Positions 33,190 to 45,300 of a DNA stretch of 64,000 nt are shown piece after piece (position 1 is the stretch's first letter; each line of letters opens with the position of its first letter). The stretch spans positions 47,144,208-47,208,207 of the forward strand of contig OX463806.1 of the NCBI GenBank assembly GCA_949825045.1, read 5' to 3'. The stretch is from Argyresthia goedartella. Taxonomy: Eukaryota > Arthropoda > Insecta > Lepidoptera > Argyresthiidae. Both the position numbers and the translations under genes were made by a program. The notes under the pieces are model-generated. The model did not search any database, was not told the DNA's origin, and saw only the letters and a program-made list of their open reading frames with translations.

Positions 33190-34140
33190 TTGTCAATTCA
33201 ATTCAATTCAATATATTTATTGCATTCCATAAAAAATATTTTGCATAGGATGTTATAAGGATCCATGTGTTATTTATGGACCTTGTAAAAAAGGCAATGC
33301 AATAGAAGAGAGGGAAACAAAGTTTGTGAATTTATAATTAGTTATAATATTTACGAAAAGTCAGTGGAAAGTAAATATCGGTTATGAAAAATTATCCTAG
33401 AAATGAATTTATTGTCTATTTAAATTTGTCATTTAAGAACTCATTTACTGTACAATAGCATTAGTGTATAACATTCGTTTTAATTTACGTATAAATATAT
33501 TATCTTTTGGTTCATTTAATAGAGTTTCTGGCAGATTATTATATATTTTTATTGACAATACTAAAGGTCCTGATGTATATAGTTTTAAATTGGAAATGGG
33601 TAATATTAACTTGTTTTTTCGTGTAGGTCTTGCGAATGATTGGATGGTATATTGTCGCGTCTGGTGTTGAATTCAGAGTATTTTCGAATAAATTTACATA
33701 TTTCGAGTATATGAATAGATGGTAAGGCAAGGATTTCATGTTTTTTTAAAGTAAGGCTTACAACTATCAGTCGATTTTATGTTGACCAATATCCTTATGA
33801 GTCTTTTTTGAAGGGTGAAAAGCGACGGTACATCTTTACTATTTCGCCAAAGGACAACGCCATAGCTTAACAATGCATATGCATAATACGTGACTAGTGC
33901 GGTTTTTAAATCAGTAGATATTTAGACTTCCCGAAGTGCATACGCAAAACGTGCTAATTTTTGTTTCAGTTTGTTTATATGATTTTTCCAATTAATGGTG
34001 GTCAGTATTCAAGCCGAGTAATGTAAATTCGTTAACTGATTCTATTTGAATGTTATCAATCATTACATATGAAATTGATGTTTAACGCTGGTTTTTGATG
34101 GGGATGAAATGTCATTATTTTTATCTAATTAAAGTTTATC
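33190..34140 (-). pseudogene. LINE C-terminal remnant with (TTGAA)n tail
   Basis: On the minus strand the tail at 33190-33215 consists of TTGAA units. Upstream frames encode a relict with HEILALPSIHIFEICKFIRK, FARPTRKNKLILPISNLKLY and IKIYNNLPETLLN. This is the conserved C-terminal block of jockey/CR1-like LINEs. The frame is broken in several places towards 34140. It is a different subfamily from the copy at 10606. Confidence 0.65.
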
Positions 34141-34145
34141 TCTAG

Positions 34146-35215
34146 GTGGTCACGGTTCATATGATCGTTTATATCGAATTTAGAGCCCATATTGATATGA
34201 TTAGTAGCAGGATTCGAAAACTCATATATCTCTTCAAATCCCTACGATATGTTGCTGACGGCACATTGATGAAAAGTGTCTACCTTGCACTTTGTCAATC
34301 TATTTTGGCATACTGCATCACGTCGTGGGGCGTAATCTTAAAGGTCTGCACTTTCCGTCCATTCTTTTTCCCTACTGAACTTCTTTTCAGGTCATGTAAT
34401 GTTCTTACAGTTAGACAACTCTTTGCTTACTTTACCATTTTGAAACAGCACTCACTTACGACATTTGATCCCAACTTATTGATGAAGCGCCGTAACGATA
34501 GGGTGTGTCCACAACCTAAGACTTTCCGGACCTCCTTTGCTCACAGATTCTTCCCTTTCCTTGGACCTTTGCTGTATAATAAAATCAATATAAAAATAGA
34601 CATTTACTCTCTTACCACCTATCATTTCAAGAACACCATTTTTAATACTCTTCAAATTCTGAATTATGACCAAACAGAACAACTACTAATGACTATAGAT
34701 TAGGTGCTAAACATCAATCTGACCTCTTATATTTATTCCTGATAATAATAATATGTGTACTTTTTGTAATTGAATCTGTCTTACTTTGTTTTGCACTCCT
34801 TGACATTATTAAATATATTAAAGAATATGGTACCAAAAAGCATATCAAGTGCCTGTAAACTCCTCAACACACCCTCTCACACACACTCATTCACACTCAC
34901 GATATTCAAAGAGAGGTCTCTCTTATACTCATAAATTTTGCTCCCTTTTGTAGTTTATTTTACCTGATTTAGCTGTACTTGGTCTAATGAATAACAGGTA
35001 CTCATTTTTCGTAATGTATAGCACATATACTGTAATTATTAGGAAGAGCGCTGAATCCTAAAATACAGGTTAACCACCTAGCTCAGGTTCAGATGTTTTC
35101 TGTTTTACTAGAGTTCAAATAATGCTTTACATGTATTAATTAAGCTCAAACATATTCTAGTGTAATACCTCGTTATGATAAATAAATAAATTATTATTAT
35201 TACTATTATTATTAT
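34146..35215 (+). pseudogene. LINE post-RT C-terminal ORF and 3' UTR
   Basis: The frame at 34146-34703 encodes 185 residues. It includes SRIRKLIYLFKSLRYVADGT, LMKSVYLALCQSILAYCITS, VRQLFAYFTILKQH and TSFAHRFFPFLGPLLYNKI, matching the post-RT domain of CR1/jockey-like LINEs. It opens with GTG, so the apparent start is only the truncation point. The AT-rich 3' UTR ends in an AATAAATAAATTATTATTATT-type tail near 35180-35215. A short internal segment is missing after SWG. It lies back to back with the minus-strand remnant at 33190-34140. Confidence 0.65.
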
Positions 35216-35437
35216 TGTTTCGGCACGGTGTTAGTATAAAAATATCGTCCGAGAATAATATACATGGTTCTTTCATTATTTTGGGGAGATCGTTTATATA
35301 GATCGGAAATAAAAAGCAACCTATTACGCTTCCTTGTGGGATTGATGCGTTCGCCGATGTAGGTACTGCCAGATTGGATGTTTGTTATTTCTGCGTTTTT
35401 ATGATCAAAATGTTCTATTTCTACAATTTGTTGTCTG

Positions 35438-35814
35438 TTTTTAGGGTTCCGTACCCGAAGGGTTCCAAACGGGACCCTATTACTAAGACTTCGCTGTCCG
35501 TCCGTCCGTCCGTCCGTCTGTCACCAGGCTGTTGAAATTTTCACAGATTATGTATTTCTGTTGCCGCTATAACAACAAATACTAAAAAACAGGATAAAAT
35601 AAATATTTAAGGGGGCTCCCGTACAACAATACCACATACAAACTTATGGATGCACCTGGTTACGTACATGGAGTGTGAAAGTAACCGCACCAATAACTTT
35701 GTAAACAATATTTTGCTGTGTAAAATCCAAACTATTCACTCCACACCATCGCTTCCATTGAACGGTGGTACGGAACCCTTCGTTCGCGATTTAGACTCGC
35801 ACTTGACCGGTTTT
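35438..35814 (-). mobile_element. Short interspersed element, complete copy (~377 bp)
   Basis: On the minus strand it starts AAAACCGGTCAAGTGCGAGT and ends with an ACGG/GACGG tandem (35502-35519) and GGGTACGGAACCCTAAAAA. It is the same family as 28952-29546. The core includes the accaataactttgtaaac block shared with the 10085 repeat family, which links the two families. Confidence 0.75.
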
Positions 35815-36332
35815 ATTACTTATTTTATAAAATCAAATTATTATTGATTTTACAGTGCGACATTAAATATTAATTTATTATTGCCAAGACCGCTGTAAAT
35901 TATTGCATGTAAAGTTAGGTACCGAGTAGGGGACCATTGACTGTTATGTACCTATGACTTACAAAGCTTCGAATTGAATTTAATTGAGATGACGCAACTT
36001 TAAATCTTAATCTTAATACCTACTTTGTACTGCAAATTTGCTACATCCAATAGGGTAAAATTACATTGGTACCATTTTTTTATAACACCTTTTATAACGT
36101 TTAATTTATTGCAATATAATATTTGAATACATTACTTTGAATCAAGACGTAAATTGATTAATTGAGAAACGTGCCAAATATGGATACGATTATTCATAGG
36201 GAAAGTTAAAGCTTAAAACTATTTTACCTGCCTATTGCATCCGACCGTCCTTGTTTATTATGAATCGCATAGGGACTGGGCTGGGCACCAAAACTAGCTG
36301 AGGCAAATATCACTAGGTAGGTACATATATAT

Positions 36333-38040
36333 TTATTGGATAGGAGTTATCCTAAGTAAGACGCTTCGTGGTCCAATTGTTTCGCGCTTGCTTCTCACGC
36401 TGGAGATGCAGGTTTGATTCCGGTTGACTATGTGTACCAATGAGGTAAGTGTAGTTTCGCGCTTGCTTCTCACGCTGGAGATGCAGGTTTGATTCCGGTT
36501 GACTATGTGTACCAATGAGGTAAGTGTAGTTTCGCGCTTGCTTCTCACGCTGGAGATGCAGGTTTGATTCCGGTTGACTATGTGTACCAATGAGGTAAGT
36601 GTAGTTTCGCGCTTGCTTCTCACGCTGGAGATGCAGGTTTGATTCCGGTTGACTATGTGTACCAATGAGGTAAGTGTAGTTTCGCGCTTGCTTCTCACGC
36701 TGGAGATGCAGGTTTGATTCCGGTTGACTATGTGTACCAATGAGGTAAGTGTAGTTTCGCGCTTGCTTCTCACGCTGGAGATGCAGGTTTGATTCCGGTT
36801 GACTATGTGTACCAATGAGGTAAGTGTAGTTTCGCGCTTGCTTCTCACGCTGGAGATGCAGGTTTGATTCCGGTTGACTATGTGTACCAATGAGGTAAGT
36901 GTAGTTTCGCGCTTGCTTCTCACGCTGGAGATGCAGGTTTGATTCCGGTTGACTATGTGTACCAATGAGGTAAGTGTAGTTTCGCGCTTGCTTCTCACGC
37001 TGGAGATGCAGGTTTGATTCCGGTTGACTATGTGTACCAATGAGGTAAGTGTAGTTTCGCGCTTGCTTCTCACGCTGGAGATGCAGGTTTGATTCCGGTT
37101 GACTATGTGTACCAATGAGGTAAGTGTAGTTTCGCGCTTGCTTCTCACGCTGGAGATGCAGGTTTGATTCCGGTTGACTATGTGTACCAATGAGGTAAGT
37201 GTAGTTTCGCGCTTGCTTCTCACGCTGGAGATGCAGGTTTGATTCCGGTTGACTATGTGTACCAATGAGGTAAGTGTAGTTTCGCGCTTGCTTCTCACGC
37301 TGGAGATGCAGGTTTGATTCCGGTTGACTATGTGTACCAATGAGGTAAGTGTAGTTTCGCGCTTGCTTCTCACGCTGGAGATGCAGATTTGATTCCGGTT
37401 GACTATGTGTACCAATGAGGTAAGTGTAGTTTCGCGCTTGCTTCTCACGCTGGAGATGCAGGTTTGATTTCGGTTGACTATGTGTACCAATGAGGTAAGT
37501 GTAGTTTCGCGCTTGCTTCTCACGCTGGAGATGCAGGTTTGATTCCGGTTGACTATGTGTACCAATGAGGTAAGTGTAGTTTCGCGCTTGCTTCTCACGC
37601 TGGAGATGCAGGTTTGATTCCGGTTGACTATGTGTACCAATGAGGTAAGTGTAGTTTCGCGCTTGCTTCTCACGCTGGAGATGCAGGTTTGATTCCGGTT
37701 GACTATGTGTACCAATGAGGTAAGTGTAGTTTCGCGCTTGCTTCTCACGCTGGAGATGCAGGTTTGATTCCGGTTGACTATGTGTACCAATGAGGTAAGT
37801 GTAGTTTCGCGCTTGCTTCTCACGCTGGAGATGCAGGTTTGATTCCGGTTGACTATGTGTACCAATGAGGTAAGTGTAGTTTCGCGCTTGCTTCTCACGC
37901 TGGAGATGCAGGTTTGATTCCGGTTGACTATGTGTACCAATGAGGTAAGTGTAATTATCGGATGTTCTTTGTTTCGGATGACACGTTAATCTGTAGATAG
38001 GTCCCGGATACTATCGCTACTTGCTAGTAGATGTTTTTTT
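36333..38040 (+). mobile_element. tRNA-derived SINE with an internal 75-bp satellite expansion
   Basis: The left flank has an A-box-like TGGTCCAATTG (36369-36379). The first unit carries a B-box-like GGTTTGATTCC about 40 bp later, with a cttctCACgc anticodon-like stretch between them. The order resembles a tRNA-Val(CAC)-like head. After the array come atgttctttgtttcggatg and gtaggtcccgg-like blocks (37960-38010), which belong to a SINE body common in Lepidoptera (from memory). The tandem array therefore seems to have grown inside the SINE head. Confidence 0.6.
36381..37955. repeat. Tandem array, 21 units of 75 bp
   Basis: Each unit begins ttcgcgcttgcttctcacgc and ends ccaatgaggtaagtgtagt. 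By reading I find only a G-to-A at 37387 (unit 14), a C-to-T at 37470 (unit 15) and a terminal gtaat in the last unit. There are no spacers. Because 75 is divisible by 3 and the unit has no stop in one frame, a spurious 535-codon ORF appears on the minus strand. Confidence 0.97.
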
Positions 38041-39572
38041 ATATTTTTTATTTAGTGTCGTTAAATAACAACCCCTGAGTCGGGCGTAACTTTACAAAAC
38101 GACACCCTATTTATTCAATACACTATAATATGTAAGAATTAAAATGTGCATTAAAATAGTACCACTTTGCCTTGTTTTTGAAGTAATCAATTGATTTACT
38201 ATTAGAGGTAATATATTTAATGATGACAGGTAACATGAGTAATTATATCAACAGTTATGGCAAAATGCAATATCACAAAATTATTATTCTAGGAATCGAA
38301 ATAAACAATCTATCGAATCTCTCTCTTTTTAGAGAAGCTCGCTCTTGTAAACTATTCGTATTTTTTTTTATGTAGTTTATGTGCAAATTAACTAAAGTAT
38401 TTTTCTCGGGTTACCGGTTTTATTTTAATTAAACCAACTAGCTAGACAATAAGCGGCATATTTTTAAGGTTGACACAAATTATTGTTTTCGTTGAGATTT
38501 TATCAGCCAATGTTTGTTTATTTGTATTCGGGATTCTAAAGTGTAATTATGCTTTTATTTATATAAAAATGTAGTAAATTGTGGGGTAGAGTAAATATAC
38601 TTTAAATGGTTTTCCTATGACGATTATTGAGAAACAATCAGACTACGCTATGTCACTATGATATACAAAAGATAAAACCTGGCTTATTAAAATAACTATT
38701 AATTATGATTATGACCAACTTAAAGAAGCCCAAAATCCTGAACTTGAAAAAGTTAAGTTAAGTATGAATTTAGGAATATTATTCATTGACCCCCGAAATA
38801 CGAAAAACAAAGATTGGGCATAGAAATAAGATCATTTTATTACCACAAACGATATCCTTGTTTCGCACACCCTTACGATACCGTACGATACTTACGATAC
38901 GATACGATTTATTTGGAGCAACCATAAACTCTCCAGGCACTGACTCTTCTCAATGCCTGTGTTGCTCAGCACACAGAAATGGATATTTTTTATATGCTCC
39001 TGTATATATTTTTCAAAACTGTGAATATATTTTTAAATAATTGTCTATAATGTGTTAATGTTTATGTAAGTATTATCTGTAGTCTGTGTAAATACTCTTG
39101 TTTTTGAAAAATGTTCTCTGTCAGTTTGTGTAAGTACTCTTCTTTTTGTAAAATGTGACGGTCATACGATTTGGTCTAAGGACTGTGAGTGTGGCACAGT
39201 GTGCAAATAAATCTTTTAAATCTTTAAATAAAACAAATAATCAAAGAAGTACTAAAATTGGTACATTTGTTCATCTACTTATGCATGCAAAAGCTAATTG
39301 TTATTTCAAATGACTACAAAATTACAAGTCACTTACCTATAAAAGCTCTGCATGCTATGACCCGAGCAGCAAAAATAACGAAAGTGGACGTGTCCGCACC
39401 GGTTGCAATTCCGCACTTGACAGGTCCTTTTTTTGTTGGAGGGGAAAAATGGAATTTCCCTTGCCCAGGAGTCAGCACTCCCGCTATGTCCGGGTCCGCA
39501 CACATTGAGTGGGCATCAGCTCGTGTAGTATACGGACTAAAAATAACCCCTTTGTGGTATTGCATGAAAGTT
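38041..39572. other. No gene seen; ACGAT tandem patch
   Basis: A short CGATA/CGTACGATA-type patch lies at 38871-38910. A slightly GC-rich patch at 39350-39540 just before the long LTR is unclassified. No coding signal is seen. Confidence 0.4.
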
Positions 39573-40685
39573 TGTAGTGTTATGCTACTTACATGCCATT
39601 TCCCAGCCTGTTCAGCTGGATACTTGCTGAGCTGTATAGCTGTATATTTTGTATCACCTTTATTTTCATAGGACCCTGTAACGTTTTAAACCATAAGAAC
39701 ACAATAACAAATCATTATCACTTCGTATTTTCACACTATCAGCACTTCTAAATCGATAGCGAAGGGGTTTACCTTTGGTGACCTTGTATTTGGCTTTCTC
39801 CGAAACTCTGCAATCTCGGGCTTCGTGCGCGCTGGTGCGCTACCTTTTTATCTATCGCTGTTATGTAATTTTGGCTATGTGAACTTGTTGATTTCTCTAT
39901 TACGAGCGTGAAACCAAAATCTGACATTTACTATGTTGTTGTTTATCTGGTTGTCATGGCAATGTCCATTCAAACTCGTTAGCGGTCTGATATGTTTACT
40001 TGCAACTCCTACATCGCCCACCAGTGCCTCCACTGACCGGTTCGCCAGACGCCTACTGCTTCATCGGCCTCCTACTCTCCGTGTCCTCCGCTTCCTTTTT
40101 TTATCTGGATATCTGTATTTTTATAAAACCTGTCTCACTTCATCCACCCTCAACTTCCTGTCATTTTTTTCTAAATAGTCACTGTAAATACCCATAATAA
40201 ACTGTCATTTCTAAATTTTATCCTGGTTGTTTCTTGTTAGGTTCTGGTTAGGTTCATATCGCTACACGACAAGTTATCGATAAAATCTGTATGCATTTAA
40301 ATGGGGCGGATCTATAGATACTAATGATATTGTGTGGATGTGATGACGAAGATTTGTGGAATTAAATAATGTAGTCGACACCGATATAACTTTCACAAAG
40401 GTTTAATTCGCAGAGCGATTAAATTACATAGACTTGATTTGAAAATATTAGACAACGGTGTGCGCGCGCTCGGGCCGAGAGCCGTGGAGGAATGCCGGCC
40501 GGCCGCGCCGGCGCCGGCGGGCGGAGCGAGGACAGCCGGCGGGGCGAGCGCGGGGTGCGGGCGCGGGAGGCGGGGAGCCTGGTCCGCGCTAACAAGCTGG
40601 CCCCCTTGGACCATCCTGGTCCAATGTTGATGGGAGCGGGCAGAGCCTGTTGTAGGCCCTTCTCAAGGTCCCTGTGGTGGTGGTG
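39573..40685 (+). repeat. Duplicated segment, copy A: long LTR, spacer, BEL LTR, stub of BEL pol
   Basis: Bases 39573-40266 are a long LTR (TGTAG...CTACA). Bases 40267-40340 are a spacer. Bases 40341-40594 are a 254-bp BEL-type LTR. Bases 40595-40685 are the last part of that BEL element's pol. Copy B has the same order at 41480-41564 plus 48490-49945. Differences are scattered and low. Copy A lacks about 426 bp of the long LTR (48833-49258 in B) and breaks off inside a gtggtggtggtg run. Only copy B continues into the rest of the BEL element, so A was copied from B. Confidence 0.85.
40341..40594 (-). repeat. Extra copy of the degenerate BEL element's 254-bp LTR
   Basis: The start TGATGACGAAG and end GCTAACA on the plus strand match the LTRs at 49601 and 55580. 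It contains an extremely GC-rich core (ggccggccgcgccggcgccg). It is not a normal solo LTR, because pol sequence still flanks it on the right. Confidence 0.85.
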
Positions 40686-41479
40686 CTTTCTCTTTCGCTC
40701 TTAAATCTTTATCTATTCATCCTTTTCATATTTTCCAAATTCTAAAACAAAACTTCATCTAGTTTTTCAACTCATCTGGATTATATTTAGGCCTACATTT
40801 AACTTACATAACTTCACTTCACTTCATCACTTTAATATTTTTAACAATGGAAAGAGGTAAAATTTTCTAAACAATTCGAATCCTTGACTCCACCTTCAAC
40901 TGCAAATGACTCTCCATCACTTGACCTTCCTGCTGATCCGACTGTCATGGAACCTCCTCTTGTTTCTCAAACTTCTGTCCTGAAGGTGATACGAAAGTTT
41001 AGCATTAAAGATATACAATTTTTGCATGTAAGTAGCATAAATTTTCTTAACTTCTATTAACTGTTAATTTGTATATTTGTATATTCTTTATTTCAGACAC
41101 ATCTCGTTGGCGATGTGGCTGATCTCTGGCTTCGAGCTCTACCGCTCTGGCCGTTCGTAATCTTAAGGCAAAGCGACTAAAGCTACCTTAGGATTAATTT
41201 GTTTCTCTTTACCTCTACTTATTTTTTTTTCCACGCAGGAGCGGATGACAACTCCTTAAGTAAGCCTGAATGTCCTTTTGAAAACACACTTTTAGAGTGG
41301 TAGTCATTGAATGTGAACTCCACCCTTACCTGAATGAAGATGATGAATGTAAGAGATGGTATATCTGATTTTGCCTGGTGATGTCTGTTTCTGCAAAGCT
41401 GTGTTTTTCTGGTTTATTTTAAAATGTACATATCAAAATTTTTGCTGAGTCAAAATTTTTTCCAGGGTCGGGGGGAAAA
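40686..41479 (+). other. Remnant interior of the long-LTR element, ending in a polypurine tract
   Basis: A purine tract (GGTCGGGGGGAAAA, 41466-41479) immediately precedes the TGTAG start of the long LTR. This shows plus-strand orientation and a 3' LTR at 41480. The interior has no intact gag or pol. It has an open stretch (about 40862-41026) ending at a GTAAGT donor-like site (41027), a TTTATTTCAG acceptor-like site (about 41086-41095) and a further short open stretch to about 41180. A GAGCGGATGAC piece follows a CACGCAG acceptor-like site at about 41238. The element's superfamily is not determined. Confidence 0.5.
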
Positions 41480-41564
41480 TGTAGTGTTATGCTACATACA
41501 TGCCATTTTCCACTCTGTTCAGCTGGATACTTGCTGAGCTGTATAGCTGTATATTTTGTATCAC

Positions 41565-41896
41565 TGTCGCACTCGGGACATAGAGGGTGAAGGAGCGAAA
41601 TGAAAAGGCCGAAATTGATACGTGCGTTGTATTGGACGGTTGCAAGGCAAAGAGACAGAAATTCCTTATGTCTACCAATTTATAGCACAGTTAGTAGGCG
41701 GTTTAGACTACTAGCGCCATCTATCATAAAATGCTTCAAGCTTATACATGTCTAACGTGTGATCAGTCAGATCAAGGTCAATTTGTAATGCAAATAATAT
41801 ACAATGAAATCTATAGATGGCGCTTTTCCAAATAACAGTAATAAATTATACAGGTATACTCTATACAGGTACATATGTTAAGTTTTGGACTCAACA
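41565..41896 (-). repeat. 3' LTR of the intact BEL/Pao element (332 bp)
   Basis: Plus-strand ends are TGTCGC and CTCAACA. It looks identical to 48153-48484. The flanking ATCAC lies at 41560-41564. Confidence 0.93.
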
Positions 41897-42337
41897 TATC
41901 CTGCCCCCATTGAAATGGAATATTTCAATAATAATGAAAGGGATGGAACTATATAGATTTATAGGTACTGACTAGGAGAACTAATATACTATGTTTATGT
42001 ACTAATTTCATTTTCAAGGGGAGCAGAACTAGCTAGTGTCCATGCTAGTGTCAACAACTAATATTTTAATATGAAGGTACAATACTTACAATGAATTGAA
42101 CTGATAAGTTAACAATGAATGAAACTGTTTATGCCTACTCTGCTTATTATGGAATGAAACGACAGTAGGGACATGTTTTATTATAACTTCTTATATAACA
42201 GTGGCAATTAGGTATGTAATTAATGGTAAGTATGGTAAGTATTAAATAATAATGAAACCTTAGTATAAATTGTTAGTTAGCTTAACTAAAAGTAGGTAAT
42301 ACTGAAAGGTAGGTTTTAAATTAACTAAGTTTTAGCT

Positions 42338-45300
42338 TCAATCAACGTTCGATAGCGGTAGCGGACATATGTTGTTAAACGCGCGTTTGATCGTTCCTTT
42401 CGCGGTTTTTATGATAGCGACGCGAGCGATGCCGTCGCTCCCAGGCTGCGTTGCGACGATCTTCCCCATCTTCCACTGGCAGGGTGGTAAGCGTTCTTCT
42501 CGTACCAGGACGACGACCCCTGCGGCGAGGCCCGGACCACGGGCGCTCCTCCACTTTGTCCGCTCCTGCAGCGTGTTGATATAGTCGCGTGACCATCTTC
42601 TCCAAAAGTTTTGTGTGATCTGTTGAAGTTGTTGAAAGTGTGTTAGCCTATTTTGAGGCACATCGGTATAGTCCTGTTCTGGTAGCGATGTCAGTGATCT
42701 GCCGACCAAAAAGTGAGCTGGCGTTAGGATAGGTATAGGTTCAGAATTAGAAATGGGACACAAGGGACGGGAATTTAATATTGCTTCTATTTGAACTATA
42801 ATGGTAACAAATTCTTCATATGTCAACAAAGCCTGACTCAAAACTCGTTTCATATGATACTTGCAGCTTTTGACGGCTGCCTCCCACAGACCTCCCATAT
42901 GGGGAGCGTAAACAGGAATAAAGTTCCACCTTATACCCTCGTCTGCGCATTGAGATGATAATTCGCTCGATTTTTCCTTTAAGAAGGTAAACAATTCTTT
43001 AATTTCATTGTTCGCGCCATGGAATGTAGTGGCATTGTCACTCACCAATTCTGCTGGTTTACCTCTTCGTGCTATGAACCTACGAAGCGCTGCCATGAAT
43101 GCGGCCGACTCGAGTCCTGTAATTAATTCCAGGTGAACGGCCTTTGTTACTAGGCAAATAAATACCGCGATATAGCATTTATTTACCTTGTAACCACGTC
43201 CTCTCCTGTCCCGTATATTAAAGGGCCCAGCATAATCCAACCCAGTGCTACTAAATGGGGGCGCTGGGTTTAACCTTGATGCAGGTAAGTTACCCATAAC
43301 TGGTGTAGTCGTTTTAGGTTTAGCTCTAAAGCATGTGACGCATTTATTTACTATTTTTCTAGCCATCATTTTTCCCTTTGTGGGCCAGAAACGGTCGCGA
43401 ATGGTGGCTAGTAATAATTGGGGTCCTGCATGGAACAATCTTACATGTTCGCCTTGCATAATAAGGTTGGTAAGAATGTGTTCATGATGAAGTAATAAAG
43501 GGTGTTTTTTATTATATGAGTATTGTGAGTGAGTTATCCTCCCGCCCACGCGAATTAATCCGTCAACAATAAATGGCTGTAACGATAATAATTTAGATGT
43601 ATTTGGCAATGGGTTATTTTTTAATAGGAGATTATATTCCTGTGGGTAGGATTCGATTTGAGACTGTTTAATTAATGTGTGTAAGGAATTACTAATTTCT
43701 TTTACCGATAATGGACCTACTAATCTATTATCCGGCTGGGACGTACGTACCTTGCACTTCAGGTTATGTATAAAACGCAATACATAACCAAGTACACGTA
43801 CTATCTTCGTGTCACTAGACCATTTGTGAAATAGGTACTGGAAGGTGGGGTTTGCATAAGTTTGAGTAGGGAAACTACTAGTTGTTGTAGTATCTTCAAG
43901 CCTTGAGTCATGGTTCGACAACAATGGCTCACTACGCACCGGCCAAGTACTATTTTGTTGACTCAACCATGATGGCCCACACCACCACATACGCGTATTT
44001 CCTAGTTTACTTGGATCCACTCCTCGTGACAAAAGGTCAGCTGGGTTGTCTTCTGACGACACCCATCTCCAGTCTGTTTTGTTTGTGATTGCAAGTATTT
44101 GTGCAACTCTGTTGTTTACAAAACAGTTAGGTTTTAAGCTATCGTTTTTTAGCCATGCTAGTACGATGCTTGAATCTGACCATAGGTAAATGTTTTTTAT
44201 ATCACATTTAAGAGCCTTTTTTACCCTATCTATGTGAGTTGCGAGTAGTAGGGCTGCGCAAAGTTCTAATCTGGGTATAGTTTGACTTTTTATTGGCGCG
44301 ACCCTTGACTTGGTATACAGTAGGTGAACTTGGATATTACCTACTTCATCCATAGATCTAAGATAGATAACGGCACCATATGCCTTGTTAGAGCTGTCAG
44401 AAAATCCATGGATTTCAATTTTTATACAATTTGAAAGGAGTGTAAATCTTGGTATTCTTAATTGTTGCAAAAATGAGATCTCGGAATAGAATTTCTTCCA
44501 TTCTTCTGTTAGTTCTGGTGACAGTTGCGCATCCCAATCTGTCTTGGTTTTGAAAAGTTGCTGAATAAATATTTTTGCCTTCACTATCACGGCACCTATT
44601 AACCCTAATGGATCAAAAATAGATGAAATAATTGATAGCACCTTCCTTTTTGTTAATGGGTTAGTACTTTGGTCCTTTTTTATCGTGTACATAAACTGGT
44701 CAGAATTATCGCACCATGCCAAACCTAGTACCTTATGGATTTTGTCCCCTAATTCGGTAGGTAGGTCGGTAGGTTTAGTGGTTTGATGCGTGTTTTCCGA
44801 TTTACCTACACCTACCCTATTCAAGATAGTTTCTGAATTGGATTTCCATTTTCGTAAAATGAAATTTGCCTTTCGCAGAATGTCATCCACTTGTTTTGCT
44901 ACTGTTGCTACCTGCTGCTCATCAGTTCCCCCATAGAGTAAGTCGTCCATGTAGAACTGTGACGTAATGGTTTCCGCAGCTATTGGGAATGTATTTTGGT
45001 TTTCATATGCTAATTGCAACAAACATCTTGTTGCTATGTGTGGTGCAGCCTTAAGACCGAAACTTAAGGTTGTTAGTGCATAAACTTGTAACTTCTGATT
45101 GGTGTTTTCACGCCAGAAAATGCATTGCAGCTGGTGTTGTTCAGGAGACAAATAAATTTTTCTATACATTTTCTCTATATCTGCATTTATAACATATTTG
45201 TAAGTTCTAAAACGTAACAATATGTCTATCAAATCGTCCTGTTGTATCGCGCCCTTATATTGGAGGTCATTTAGTGACAAACCGCTATCTGTTTTACACG

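Noticed and set aside
36333..37940. 535-codon minus-strand ORF made of 25-residue repeats
   Set aside because: It exists only because the 75-bp tandem unit is a multiple of three without a stop in that frame. It has no start context, no signal, no family match, and the repeat is explained as non-coding DNA.
36381..37955. CRISPR array
   Set aside because: The units are contiguous with no variable spacers, and the DNA is eukaryotic.
40393..40704. Alanine/arginine/glycine-rich ORFs on both strands (repeated at 49653-49946 and 55632-55953)
   Set aside because: They are frames of the GC-rich BEL LTR core; their sequences repeat exactly with the LTR.
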